Positions 7,608 through 16,000 of a stretch of 64,000 nt of DNA are shown here, piece by piece. The translations under genes were made by a program, and so were the position numbers. This stretch comes from CAZQMX01 sp964594965 (GTDB taxonomy: Bacteria > Patescibacteriota > Minisyncoccia > Portnoybacterales > UBA2143). The notes beneath the pieces were generated by a model. The model did no database searches, was not told where the DNA came from, and saw only the letters and a program-made list of their open reading frames with translations. Position 1 is the first letter of the stretch. Each line of letters starts with the position of its first letter. The stretch spans positions 71,418 to 135,417 of the forward strand of contig CAZQMX010000001.1 of assembly GCA_964594965.1 (NCBI GenBank), given 5' to 3'.

Positions 7608-9020
7608 ATGAAGCGGACTTTAGCGGGTAAAACAATTGAAAAAGTGGGGGAGGAAGTCAGATTAAATGGCTGGGTTCATAACCGAAGAGACCATGGTAAA
7701 TTAATTTTCATTGACCTACGCGACAGAAGCGGGCTGGTTCAGCTTGTTTTTCTGCCGGAAAACGAGGAAGTTTATCAATTGGGTAATAAATTAAGAGGGG
7801 AATGGGTCATTGAAGTTGAGGGCAAGGTTAATAAAAGACCGGATAAAATGGTTAATGATAAAATTCCAACCGGCAAGGTTGAAGTTGAAGTAGCCAAATT
7901 AAAAGTTTTAAACCAATCCAAAACCCCACCATTTGAAATCAGCGAAGAAGGGGCTAAAAGTGTTAATGAAGAAGTCAGATTAAGATATCGATATCTGGAT
8001 TTGCGCCGCCAGCGAATGAGAAGAAATCTTTACATTCGTCATAAAGTTATTAAATTAATCAGAGACTTCCTTGATAAAAGGGGATTTATTGAAATAGAGA
8101 CACCAATTCTAACCAAGTCAACTCCGGAAGGAGCCAGGGATTACCTGGTTCCAAGTCGTCTTCATCCCGGCCAGTCCTATGCCCTGCCTCAATCTCCCCA
8201 GCAGTTCAAACAACTTTTAATGGTTGCCGGATTGGGAAGATACTTTCAAATCGTCCGCTGTTTTCGGGACGAGGATTCAAGAGGAGACCGTCAGCCAGAA
8301 TTTACCCAATTAGATTTGGAAATGTCTTTTATTAAACAGGAAGATATTTTAAGATTAACTGAAAAACTCTATACTAAAATTATTAAAGATTTAATTCTTT
8401 TTGATGAGGGCTTATCCAAAAAGCTGACCTCTAGTCCTTTTAAAAGAATGGATTACCAGGAAGCCATAAAAAGTTACGGGACTGATAAGCCTGATTTGAG
8501 AAAAAATAAGAAGGACCCAAATGAACTGGCTTTTGTCTGGATTTTAAACTGGCCTTTATTCGAATGGAATGAAAAGGAAAAAAGGTATGATTCGCATCAC
8601 CATGTTTTCACCGCTCCCCAAAAAAGAGATTTGCCTCTGCTTGATAAAGAACCTCTAAAAGTCCGTTCCTGGCAGCATGATTTGGTTTTGAACGGCGTTG
8701 AAATAGGGGGCGGAAGTATTAGAATTCATCAGAGAGACATCCAGGAAAAGATATTTAAATTAGTTGGACTGACTCAGGAAGAAATTAATCAGAAATTCGG
8801 TCATTTATTAAAAGCTTTTGAATACGGAGCACCGCCTCATGGGGGAATTGCCCCGGGAATTGACCGCTTTCTAATGATTCTTTTGGGCGAGGAAAATATC
8901 AGAGAGGTTATGGCTTTTCCAAAAACAGGAGATGGCCGCGATTTAATGATGGAAGCGCCCAGTCCGGTCAGCAAAGAACAATTAAGAGACCTTAGTATTA
9001 AACTGAGCCCTCTTAAATAA
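7608..9020 (+). CDS. aspS: Aspartyl-tRNA synthetase lacking the GAD insertion
   Basis: This class II synthetase charges tRNA-Asp. The N-terminal OB-fold contains GWVHNRRDHGKLIFIDLRDRSG. Motif 2 is visible as FRDEDSRGDRQPEFTQLD and motif 3 as GAPPHGGIAPGIDR. The bacterial-type catalytic core is intact, but the protein has 470 residues instead of about 580-600. The GAD insertion usual in bacterial AspRS between motifs 2 and 3 is missing: the sequence goes from SYGTDKPDLR straight to FVWILNWPLFEW. Whether it charges tRNA-Asn as well cannot be told from the sequence. Confidence 0.95.
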   Translation: MKRTLAGKTIEKVGEEVRLNGWVHNRRDHGKLIFIDLRDRSGLVQLVFLPENEEVYQLGNKLRGEWVIEVEGKVNKRPDKMVNDKIPTGKVEVEVAKLKVLNQSKTPPFEISEEGAKSVNEEVRLRYRYLDLRRQRMRRNLYIRHKVIKLIRDFLDKRGFIEIETPILTKSTPEGARDYLVPSRLHPGQSYALPQSPQQFKQLLMVAGLGRYFQIVRCFRDEDSRGDRQPEFTQLDLEMSFIKQEDILRLTEKLYTKIIKDLILFDEGLSKKLTSSPFKRMDYQEAIKSYGTDKPDLRKNKKDPNELAFVWILNWPLFEWNEKEKRYDSHHHVFTAPQKRDLPLLDKEPLKVRSWQHDLVLNGVEIGGGSIRIHQRDIQEKIFKLVGLTQEEINQKFGHLLKAFEYGAPPHGGIAPGIDRFLMILLGEENIREVMAFPKTGDGRDLMMEAPSPVSKEQLRDLSIKLSPLK

Positions 9021-9050
9021 TAACCTTTCTACTACAATTCCCATATTTTG

Positions 9051-9172
9051 GCTACGACTTTGCAAAAATTTCTTGATGTATAGTATACATCTGCGAAATT
9101 TCTGCTTCGTCTCGCTCAAAATCTGAAAATTTCGTAGCGAAAATTATTATCTAAAAGAGCTCAAGAGCAAAT
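9051..9172 (+). repeat. Hairpin-rich leader before dacA
   Basis: The 152-base gap before dacA holds nested inverted repeats. GCTACGA (9051-9057) pairs with TCGTAGC (9132-9138), AAATTTC with GAAATTT, and a perfect GATGTATA-G-TATACATC palindrome lies inside. Its TCTGCGAAATTT core resembles the elements before ftsW and rpmA. It may be a distant third copy of that leader element. Confidence 0.5.
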
Positions 9173-10162
9173 ATGTTGCTTAAATTCATAATTGCCACCT
9201 CGGTTATTTTTAATTCCCTGACTTCTTTAATTGATAATGTTGCCCCTCCTCAGGTTTTTTCTGATTTACCCGAATATTATTCCAGGAAAGAAGTTAAAGT
9301 CAAAAAACTTCCCCTTTCACCGGACCCGCCTGTCGGCGAGACAGGTTGGCAGTTTCAAAAAGCTGCCCTTTCCGCCATTAAACAGGCCAAACCTAATTTT
9401 TATCCAATCCGGGACTGGGGGATTGAATCTCTTGAAGTCGAAGCCAAAGCAGCTTTAATCTTTGACTCAGCCAAAGATAAAGCCCTTTACCAAAAAGAAT
9501 CAGATTTAGTTTTACCGATTGCCAGTTTAACTAAAATAATGACGGCTTTGGTTGTTCTGGAGAATATTGATACTGAAGAAATTGTCCTTATTTCTGAAAA
9601 AGCTATTGCCGGATATGGAGACAGGGGCGGATTGGTTCTTAATGAAGAAATCAGTGTTGAAAATCTCTTACATGCTCTTTTAATGGAATCAAGCAATGAT
9701 GCCGCTTATGCTTTGGCAGAAGCAGTTGAATTAAAAACAGAAAGAAACTTTATTAATTTAATGAATGAAAAAGCCAGTCAATTAGGTTTTGAAAAAACTA
9801 GTTTTACTGACCCGAGCGGATACGAATCAAGTAATGTCTCAACGGTTAATGAATTAGTCCAATTGGTTGAGTATAGTTTTGGAGAATCCCTGATTTGGCA
9901 GATTATGAAAACACCGATGATTGAGAAATTTTCTGTTGATAGAGGAATCCGTCATTTCTGGACAAACACCGACAAATTATTGGCTCGTTTAGATAATGTT
10001 GTTGGAGGAAAAACCGGCTATACCGAAGAAGCCGGCGGTTGCCTGATTCTGGTTATTAATCATAATGGAGGGAATTTAATTAGTGTTGTCTTGGGAACAG
10101 AAGAAAGGTTTTTAGAAACCGAAAGATTAATTAATTGGGTCCAAGAGGCCTACTCCTGGTAA
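9173..10162 (+). CDS. dacA: D-alanyl-D-alanine carboxypeptidase (PBP5-like, peptidase S11)
   Basis: DD-carboxypeptidases trim the terminal D-Ala from peptidoglycan stem peptides outside the membrane. A hydrophobic N-terminal signal or anchor (residues 1-22) is followed by the catalytic SxxK motif SLTK at 118-121, SSN at 173-175 and KTG at 280-282. At 329 residues it has the transpeptidase fold but little of the C-terminal membrane-binding domain of PBP5. The linker at residues 50-60 contains an in-frame palindromic element encoding PPVGETG. It precedes mraY, ftsW and murG, consistent with a wall-synthesis role. Confidence 0.92.
   Translation: MLLKFIIATSVIFNSLTSLIDNVAPPQVFSDLPEYYSRKEVKVKKLPLSPDPPVGETGWQFQKAALSAIKQAKPNFYPIRDWGIESLEVEAKAALIFDSAKDKALYQKESDLVLPIASLTKIMTALVVLENIDTEEIVLISEKAIAGYGDRGGLVLNEEISVENLLHALLMESSNDAAYALAEAVELKTERNFINLMNEKASQLGFEKTSFTDPSGYESSNVSTVNELVQLVEYSFGESLIWQIMKTPMIEKFSVDRGIRHFWTNTDKLLARLDNVVGGKTGYTEEAGGCLILVINHNGGNLISVVLGTEERFLETERLINWVQEAYSW
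9329..9345. repeat. CCTGTC/GACAGG hairpin inside dacA
   Basis: CCTGTC-GGCGA-GACAGG sits in frame in the linker after the signal segment. Its flanks (CCCG before the stem) match the stem of the terminator at 5598-5637, suggesting one repeat family. Confidence 0.6.
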
Positions 10163-10271
10163 AATTTCTAATTTTTAATTTCTAATTTCTAAACAATTTC
10201 TAATGATTTAATTATTAAATTAATAAATTAAAGAATTGTTTGAAAATTGAAAATTGATAATTGAAAATTAA
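10163..10271. repeat. AT-rich inverted repeat between dacA and mraY
   Basis: Repeated TTTCTAATT units on the left and TGAAAATTGA-type units on the right form a long imperfect inverted repeat that ends at the mraY start codon. No promoter consensus is clear inside it. Confidence 0.6.
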
Positions 10272-11324
<1,053 letters not shown>

Positions 11325-11330
11325 GGCTTT

Positions 11331-11535
11331 CTCTAAAATTTCTGCGAAATTTTAGCTAGAAAACCTTTACCCCGCCCCCTATACTCTGACTCAATCATTA
11401 GAGAATTATACATAGAAACAGATTATCCGTATTATCAAACAAGAAATCAGAGTAAAGGGGGCGGGGTGCTCAATGTTGTAGCTAAATTTATTTCGCTACA
11501 CTTGAGTTTCGCTCATAAATTTAGACAACATTCGC
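11331..11535 (+). promoter_or_regulatory. Multi-hairpin leader element before ftsW
   Basis: Three stems are visible. P1 is CTAAAATTTC/GAAATTTTAG (11333-11354). P2 has near-perfect 21-bp arms (11369-11389 and 11447-11467, core ACCCCGCC/GGCGGGGT) around a 57-base loop. P3 is TGTTGT-CTAAATTTA-type arms (11474-11490 and 11515-11529). P2 is followed by GCTCAA and the element ends TTCGCATG, where ATG is the ftsW start. The same order and flanking words occur before rpmA. Confidence 0.6.
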
Positions 11536-12630
11536 ATGAAAGTCCATCAACCAGACTATTTTTTCATCTCAGCTGTTTTTGTTCTGGTTGTTTTTGGTTT
11601 AGTTGTTTTATCAAGCGCTTCGGTTGTCATTTCCCAGGAAACCTTTGGAGAAAATTACTATTTCCTCAAGCACCAGCTTATTTACGGCCTTTTAATTGGA
11701 TTAGTTGCTTTTTTTGTTGTTCAGAGAATTAATTACCGCTTTTGGCAGAAACTAGCTTTTCCTTTAATGATTTTGGGTTTAATTCTTTTGGCGCTGGTTT
11801 TTCTGCCGGGAATAGGATATGGCCATGGAGAAGCCAAACGTTGGATAAGTTTAGGTCCCTTTTCTCTTCAGCCCTTTGAATTTATTAAATTAAGTTTTGT
11901 TCTTTACTTGGCAGCGCTCTTGAGTAGAAGAGGGGAAAGCAAAGAGGTAATTAAAGAGAGTTTAATTCCTTTTCTGGTCAGCTTTGTTGTTATTAGCATC
12001 CTGGTTCTTTTCCAGCCCAATATGAGCGCTTTTATCTTAATTTCTTTAATTGCCGGCCTAGTATATTTCCTGGCCGGAGTTAAGTTTTCCTATTTAATAT
12101 CATTAGGGGTATTGGCTTTATCCAGTTTTTTTGTTTTAATAAAGGTAACACCTTATCGGATGAGAAGGTTAACGGTATTCCTCCATCCGGAGATTGATCC
12201 GCAGGGGATTGGCTATCAGATTAATCAGGCCCTTTTGGCTATTGGTTCAGGCGGTCTTTTCGGATTAGGTCTGGGGCACAGCATCCAAAAATGGAAATAC
12301 CTGCCGGAAGTTATTGGTGATTCCATTTTCGCCATTATCGCTGAAGAACTTGGATTAATTGGGGCTGGTCTTCTGGTTGGTTTATTCATCTTTCTGTTCT
12401 GGCGGGGATTAAAAATTGCTAAAAACGCTCCTGATAAATTTGGCTATCTTTTAGCTGGTAGTATTACGGGCTGGCTCTTCTTTCAGGTTTTTATCAATAT
12501 TATGGCAATCTGTGGAATGATTCCTTTAACCGGCATGCCCTTGCCTTTTATCAGTTACGGCGGTTCTGCTTTAGCGATTTCTCTGGCAGCGGTTGGTATA
12601 GTAACTAATATTTCTAAGTATACAAACTAG
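11536..12630 (+). CDS. ftsW: FtsW/RodA/SpoVE-family peptidoglycan polymerase
   Basis: SEDS proteins polymerise lipid II into glycan strands during division or elongation. About ten membrane segments are visible. The long extracytoplasmic loop contains KRWISLGPFSLQPFEFIK, and conserved stretches such as LFQPNMSAF, the AEELGLIGA loop and the final MPLPFISYGGSA motif are present. Length 364 is normal. Position between mraY and murG favours FtsW over RodA, but the sequence alone does not settle this. The start codon directly abuts a structured leader with no Shine-Dalgarno site. Confidence 0.92.
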   Translation: MKVHQPDYFFISAVFVLVVFGLVVLSSASVVISQETFGENYYFLKHQLIYGLLIGLVAFFVVQRINYRFWQKLAFPLMILGLILLALVFLPGIGYGHGEAKRWISLGPFSLQPFEFIKLSFVLYLAALLSRRGESKEVIKESLIPFLVSFVVISILVLFQPNMSAFILISLIAGLVYFLAGVKFSYLISLGVLALSSFFVLIKVTPYRMRRLTVFLHPEIDPQGIGYQINQALLAIGSGGLFGLGLGHSIQKWKYLPEVIGDSIFAIIAEELGLIGAGLLVGLFIFLFWRGLKIAKNAPDKFGYLLAGSITGWLFFQVFINIMAICGMIPLTGMPLPFISYGGSALAISLAAVGIVTNISKYTN

Positions 12631-12709
12631 AATAATGAATAATGAATCACGAATAAGGAATAGATTTAATTCTTGATTCCTAATTCTTAATTCTTAATTC
12701 TGATTCCTA
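12631..12709. repeat. AT-rich inverted repeat between ftsW and murG
   Basis: GAATAATGAATCACGAATAAGGAAT-type units are followed by complementary TTCCTAATTCTTAATTCTTAATT units. It is similar in design to the 10163-10271 repeat. Confidence 0.55.
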
Positions 12710-13816
12710 ATGAGAATAGTATTTGCCGGTGGCGGCACTGGCGGACATATTTATCCGATTATTGCCGTAGCCAGACAATTAAAACAGGGACAAATACCCT
12801 TGGAAATGTTCTTTCTTGGACCAGTTGGTCCTTATCGTCAGGAACTGGAAAAAGAGGGGATTATTGTCAAGTCGGTCCTGGCCGGAAAATTAAGAAGATA
12901 TTTTTCCATTTGGACAATTTTGGATATTTTAAAGTTTCCTCTTGGTCTAATTCAATCTCTTTGGTATTTGTTTATCCTAATGCCGGACATTGTTTTTTCC
13001 AAAGGGGGATACGGCAGTGTTCCGATTACCCTGGTCTCCTGGACATATTTCATCCCAATCATTTCTCATGAATCAGATGCTGTTCCGGGTCTGGCTAATC
13101 GCATTGGAGCATTTTTTTCAAAAAGAATTGCTCTTTCATTTCAATCGGCCGGGAAGTATTTTTCTTCTAAAAAAACTGCTTTGGTTGGTAATCCAATCCG
13201 TTCAGAGATTGCCCAGATTTGTCTTTCAACTGATTCTCAAGAAAAAGAAAAAGGCAAACAACTTTTTAGCATTTCCGGTCAAAAGCCAATTATTTTGATT
13301 TTAGGCGGCAGTCAGGGGGCAGAGAAAATTAATCGATTGGTCTTATCCGTTTTGCCCAGTCTCTTGGAGAAATATGAGGTTATTCATCAATCCGGGCCAA
13401 AAAATTATGAGAAGATAAAAAGCTGGTTAAAGCAAATGCCGGTTAATTACCATCTCTTTCCATTTTTGGATGAAAACCAGATTGCCCACGCCTATCTTGT
13501 TTCTAATCTAATCATTTCCCGGGCCGGAGCAGGAAGTATTTCAGAAATTGCCGCTTGCGGAAAGCCAAGCATTTTAATCCCAATTCCTAAATCAGCCTCT
13601 GACCATCAGAGAAAAAATGCTTTTGATTACGCTCGGGCCGGAGCAACATCAGTTCTGGAACAGGATAATTTAACGCCTAATTTGCTCTTAAACGAAATAT
13701 CAGAGATACTGGATAATCCGGAATTAGCCCAGAAAATGTCTTTGAATGCCAAGAATTTTTCCCGGCCCCGAGCCGCCCAAAAAATCGCAGAGGAAATAGT
13801 TGAGATGGGGAGGTAG
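12710..13816 (+). CDS. murG: UDP-N-acetylglucosamine--undecaprenyl-PP-MurNAc-pentapeptide transferase
   Basis: MurG adds GlcNAc to lipid I to make lipid II on the cytoplasmic face of the membrane. The N-terminal loop AGGGTGGHIYP (residues 5-15), the second glycine-rich loop LGGSQGAEKIN and the acceptor/donor region ISRAGAGSISEIAACGKPSILIP are all present. The 368-residue length is typical of this GT-B enzyme. It follows ftsW and ends just before gltX. Confidence 0.96.
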   Translation: MRIVFAGGGTGGHIYPIIAVARQLKQGQIPLEMFFLGPVGPYRQELEKEGIIVKSVLAGKLRRYFSIWTILDILKFPLGLIQSLWYLFILMPDIVFSKGGYGSVPITLVSWTYFIPIISHESDAVPGLANRIGAFFSKRIALSFQSAGKYFSSKKTALVGNPIRSEIAQICLSTDSQEKEKGKQLFSISGQKPIILILGGSQGAEKINRLVLSVLPSLLEKYEVIHQSGPKNYEKIKSWLKQMPVNYHLFPFLDENQIAHAYLVSNLIISRAGAGSISEIAACGKPSILIPIPKSASDHQRKNAFDYARAGATSVLEQDNLTPNLLLNEISEILDNPELAQKMSLNAKNFSRPRAAQKIAEEIVEMGR

Positions 13817-13819
13817 TAT

Positions 13820-15292
13820 ATGAAAAAAAATCAAGAAACACAAGTTAGGTTTGCGCCGAGTCCGACCGGGCTGTTTAGTATAGGCAATGCTCGGACGGCT
13901 CTTTTTAACTATTTATTCGCCAAACAGAACAAAGGTAAATTTATTCTTCGAATAGAAGATACTGATGAAGACCGCTCTGAAAAAAAATATGAGAAAGATA
14001 TCATAGAGAATCTGAAATGGCTTGGATTAAATTGGGACGAAGGACCAATAAAACAGAGTGAAAGAACAGAAATTTATCAGAAAGAAATTAAAAAACTCCT
14101 TGAACAAGGAGATGCTTTTTTCTGCGACCACACCAAAGAAGAATTAAACGAAGAGAAAGAAGAGCAAAGTAAGAGAAAAGAGGCTCCCCGGCATATTTGC
14201 AATCGTCCTAATTATGTCATTCTGAAGGAGTCGAAGACGACTGAAGAATCTGTTAACAGATCCTTCGCTGACGCTCAGGATGACAGAGGTAAAAAGGATA
14301 CTAGAAACAAGAAGGGAATTATTCGATTCCGGACGCCCAAAGGAAAAATTACTTTCAATGATTTAATTCGGGGGAAAGTTGAAATTAACGGAGAGCTATT
14401 AGGGGATTTCAGCATTGCCAAGGATGAAAAAACTCCTTTATATAATTTTAGCGCGGTTGTTGACGACGCCGAAATGAAAATATCTCATGTTATTAGAGGA
14501 GAAGACCATCTTCCCAATACGCCTAAACAAATCCTCCTATACAAAGCCCTTAAATTAGATGTGCCGGAATTTGCTCATTTGCCTTTAATTTTAGGTCCAG
14601 ATAGGTCTAAAATGAGCAAAAGGCATGGATCAACCTCTGTTGGTCAATACAAAAAAGAAGGGTATTTACCAGAGGCGATAAATAACTTTTTAGCGCTTTT
14701 AGGCTGGAATCCAGGAACGGAAAAAGAAATATTTTCAATGAATGAATTAATCAAGGAATTTTCTCTTGAAAGAGTTCATAAAGGCGGAGCAATTTTTAAC
14801 ATTGAACGATTGGATTGGATTAATGGACAATATATTCGGCAGATGGATTTAGATGAATTAACCAAGAAATGCCTTGAATATTTACCAAAAGAAACAGATT
14901 TTGAATACGCTAAGAAAATAGTTAAATTAGAACAGGAAAGAATTAAGAGATTGTCGGAAATAGGGGAGTTAAGTCAATTCTTTTTTAAGGATAAACTAGA
15001 TTATGATAAAGAACTCTTAATTTGGAAGAAAATGTCTTTAGAACAAGTTAAGGAAAAACTGGAATTAATACTCAAAGAATTAGAAAAAGTAGGGGATTTT
15101 GATCAAGAAAACCTGGAATATCTAATGATGCCTCTGGCGGAAAAACACGGCCGAGGCGAGCTTCTATGGCCTCTGAGAGTGGCTTTAACAGGCCAAAAGG
15201 CCTCACCCGGACCTTTTGAGATAATGGAGGTTTTGGGTAAGGAAAAGACCTTAGAAAGAGTGGAAGAAGCAATAAAAAAACTCCAAGAATAG
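13820..15292 (+). CDS. gltX: Glutamyl-tRNA synthetase with an in-frame palindromic insert
   Basis: This class I synthetase charges tRNA-Glu (and tRNA-Gln in bacteria that use the amidotransferase route). The N-terminal signature reads PSPTGLFSIGNARTALFNY, so the usual HIGH histidine is replaced by serine. The KMSKS loop is KMSKR (in DRSKMSKRHGST). The 490-residue protein carries an extra stretch, about residues 133-156, encoded by the 69-bp palindromic element at 14216-14284 and read as SFADAQDD-like sequence. This lies in the connecting region before the GIIRFRTP strand. It starts 3 bases after murG and is the last gene of the block. Confidence 0.93.
   Translation: MKKNQETQVRFAPSPTGLFSIGNARTALFNYLFAKQNKGKFILRIEDTDEDRSEKKYEKDIIENLKWLGLNWDEGPIKQSERTEIYQKEIKKLLEQGDAFFCDHTKEELNEEKEEQSKRKEAPRHICNRPNYVILKESKTTEESVNRSFADAQDDRGKKDTRNKKGIIRFRTPKGKITFNDLIRGKVEINGELLGDFSIAKDEKTPLYNFSAVVDDAEMKISHVIRGEDHLPNTPKQILLYKALKLDVPEFAHLPLILGPDRSKMSKRHGSTSVGQYKKEGYLPEAINNFLALLGWNPGTEKEIFSMNELIKEFSLERVHKGGAIFNIERLDWINGQYIRQMDLDELTKKCLEYLPKETDFEYAKKIVKLEQERIKRLSEIGELSQFFFKDKLDYDKELLIWKKMSLEQVKEKLELILKELEKVGDFDQENLEYLMMPLAEKHGRGELLWPLRVALTGQKASPGPFEIMEVLGKEKTLERVEEAIKKLQE
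14216..14284. repeat. 69-bp palindromic repeat in frame inside gltX
   Basis: It starts GTCATTCTGA, ends TCAGGATGAC and has internal GAAGAATCTG/CAGATCCTTC arms. It matches the architecture of the intergenic element at 1043-1114. Its length is a multiple of three and it carries no stop in the gltX frame. Confidence 0.85.
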
Positions 15293-15298
15293 GACACG

Positions 15299-15349
15299 AT
15301 GCCTATTCCCGGAGCGCGGTGATTCTTGTACTTAAGGGTCGGGAAGCAT
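15299..15349. terminator. Hairpin between convergent gltX and small-gene unit
   Basis: ATGC-CTA-TTCCCG pairs with CGGGAA-GCAT around a loop of about 28 bases. No clear T run is present on either side, so termination is possible but unproven. Confidence 0.4.
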
Positions 15350-15595
15350 AGGTTGATCAGAGAATAGATCCTCTGCTCTTTTGAGGTGTTCCTTCGATGT
15401 TGATTTATCGAAGGTTCTATTGATGGTCGTTTTGAGGCAATAGGAAAGCGCTTTTATGAGAGCGTCTATCTCGCCGGGAGTGGAGGCAAAAAAAGTTTTT
15501 CTCTTTCGGTGACCCTCCTCAAGAGTCGCCAAGGTGACCCTAAAGCGATTTATGCCATTTCTTCTACCAAACCCTATTACTGCAATAGCGTTCAT
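15332..15595 (-). CDS. Orphan protein, 87 residues
   Basis: I do not recognise a family. The protein is soluble, begins MNAIAVIGFGRRNGINRFRV, and has a mixed strand-helix pattern with no cysteine cluster, signal or membrane segment. A clear AGGAG Shine-Dalgarno site lies upstream of the ATG. It follows the 104-residue gene by 12 bases, so the two form a small operon convergent with gltX. Confidence 0.6.
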   Translation of the reverse strand: MNAIAVIGFGRRNGINRFRVTLATLEEGHRKRKTFFASTPGEIDALIKALSYCLKTTINRTFDKSTSKEHLKRAEDLFSDQPMLPDP

Positions 15596-15607
15596 TTTTT
15601 TTCTCCT

Positions 15608-15922
15608 TTATCTTTTTTTTCTGTAAAATTCGTAAACACAGGAAGGACCAACTTCTTCGTTTTTTATTTCTGGTTTCCGAATAGAAAGGTATTGGCTGGC
15701 AGCAATTATACTTGCCACCTTTTCAAATTCAAAGAGAGAAACTCTTTTACAGCACTCGGCGCCGCTTTTTGCTAAACAGTGCCATCCCGGATTCTCTCTA
15801 ACAAAGTCAATGCTGGTAAAGAAGTTGTGCCTGATTTTATCCCCAATTTTAATGGTGATTTTTTTTCTCTTTAGTAATGCTATTAGGACTCTTGCCGCTC
15901 TTTTCTTGGTTTCGTCAGACAA
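15608..15922 (-). CDS. Orphan protein, 104 residues, TTG start
   Basis: I do not recognise a family. The start is TTG, supported by a strong AGGAAGGGGG Shine-Dalgarno site. The basic N-terminal helix (about residues 3-22) is followed by a mixed region with cysteines in GWHCLAK and GAECCKR. It is the first gene of a two-gene operon with the 87-residue orphan. Confidence 0.6.
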   Translation of the reverse strand: MSDETKKRAARVLIALLKRKKITIKIGDKIRHNFFTSIDFVRENPGWHCLAKSGAECCKRVSLFEFEKVASIIAASQYLSIRKPEIKNEEVGPSCVYEFYRKKR

Positions 15923-15957
15923 TTCTACCCCCTTCCTTTTTCTTTCCTTAGATATAT

Positions 15958-15986
15958 TTGTTAATATTATTAAGAACTAGTATAAT
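15958..15986 (+). promoter_or_regulatory. Promoter of the coiled-coil C39-like gene
   Basis: -35 TTGTTA (15958-15963), 17-base spacer, -10 TATAAT (15981-15986). The ATG lies only 14 bases after the -10 box, leaving a very short leader. Confidence 0.65.
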
Positions 15987-16000
15987 AAACGTAAACTAGC

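Noticed and set aside
11466..11732. 88-residue plus-strand frame before and inside ftsW
   Set aside because: It overlaps the hairpin leader and the ftsW frame and has no family features.
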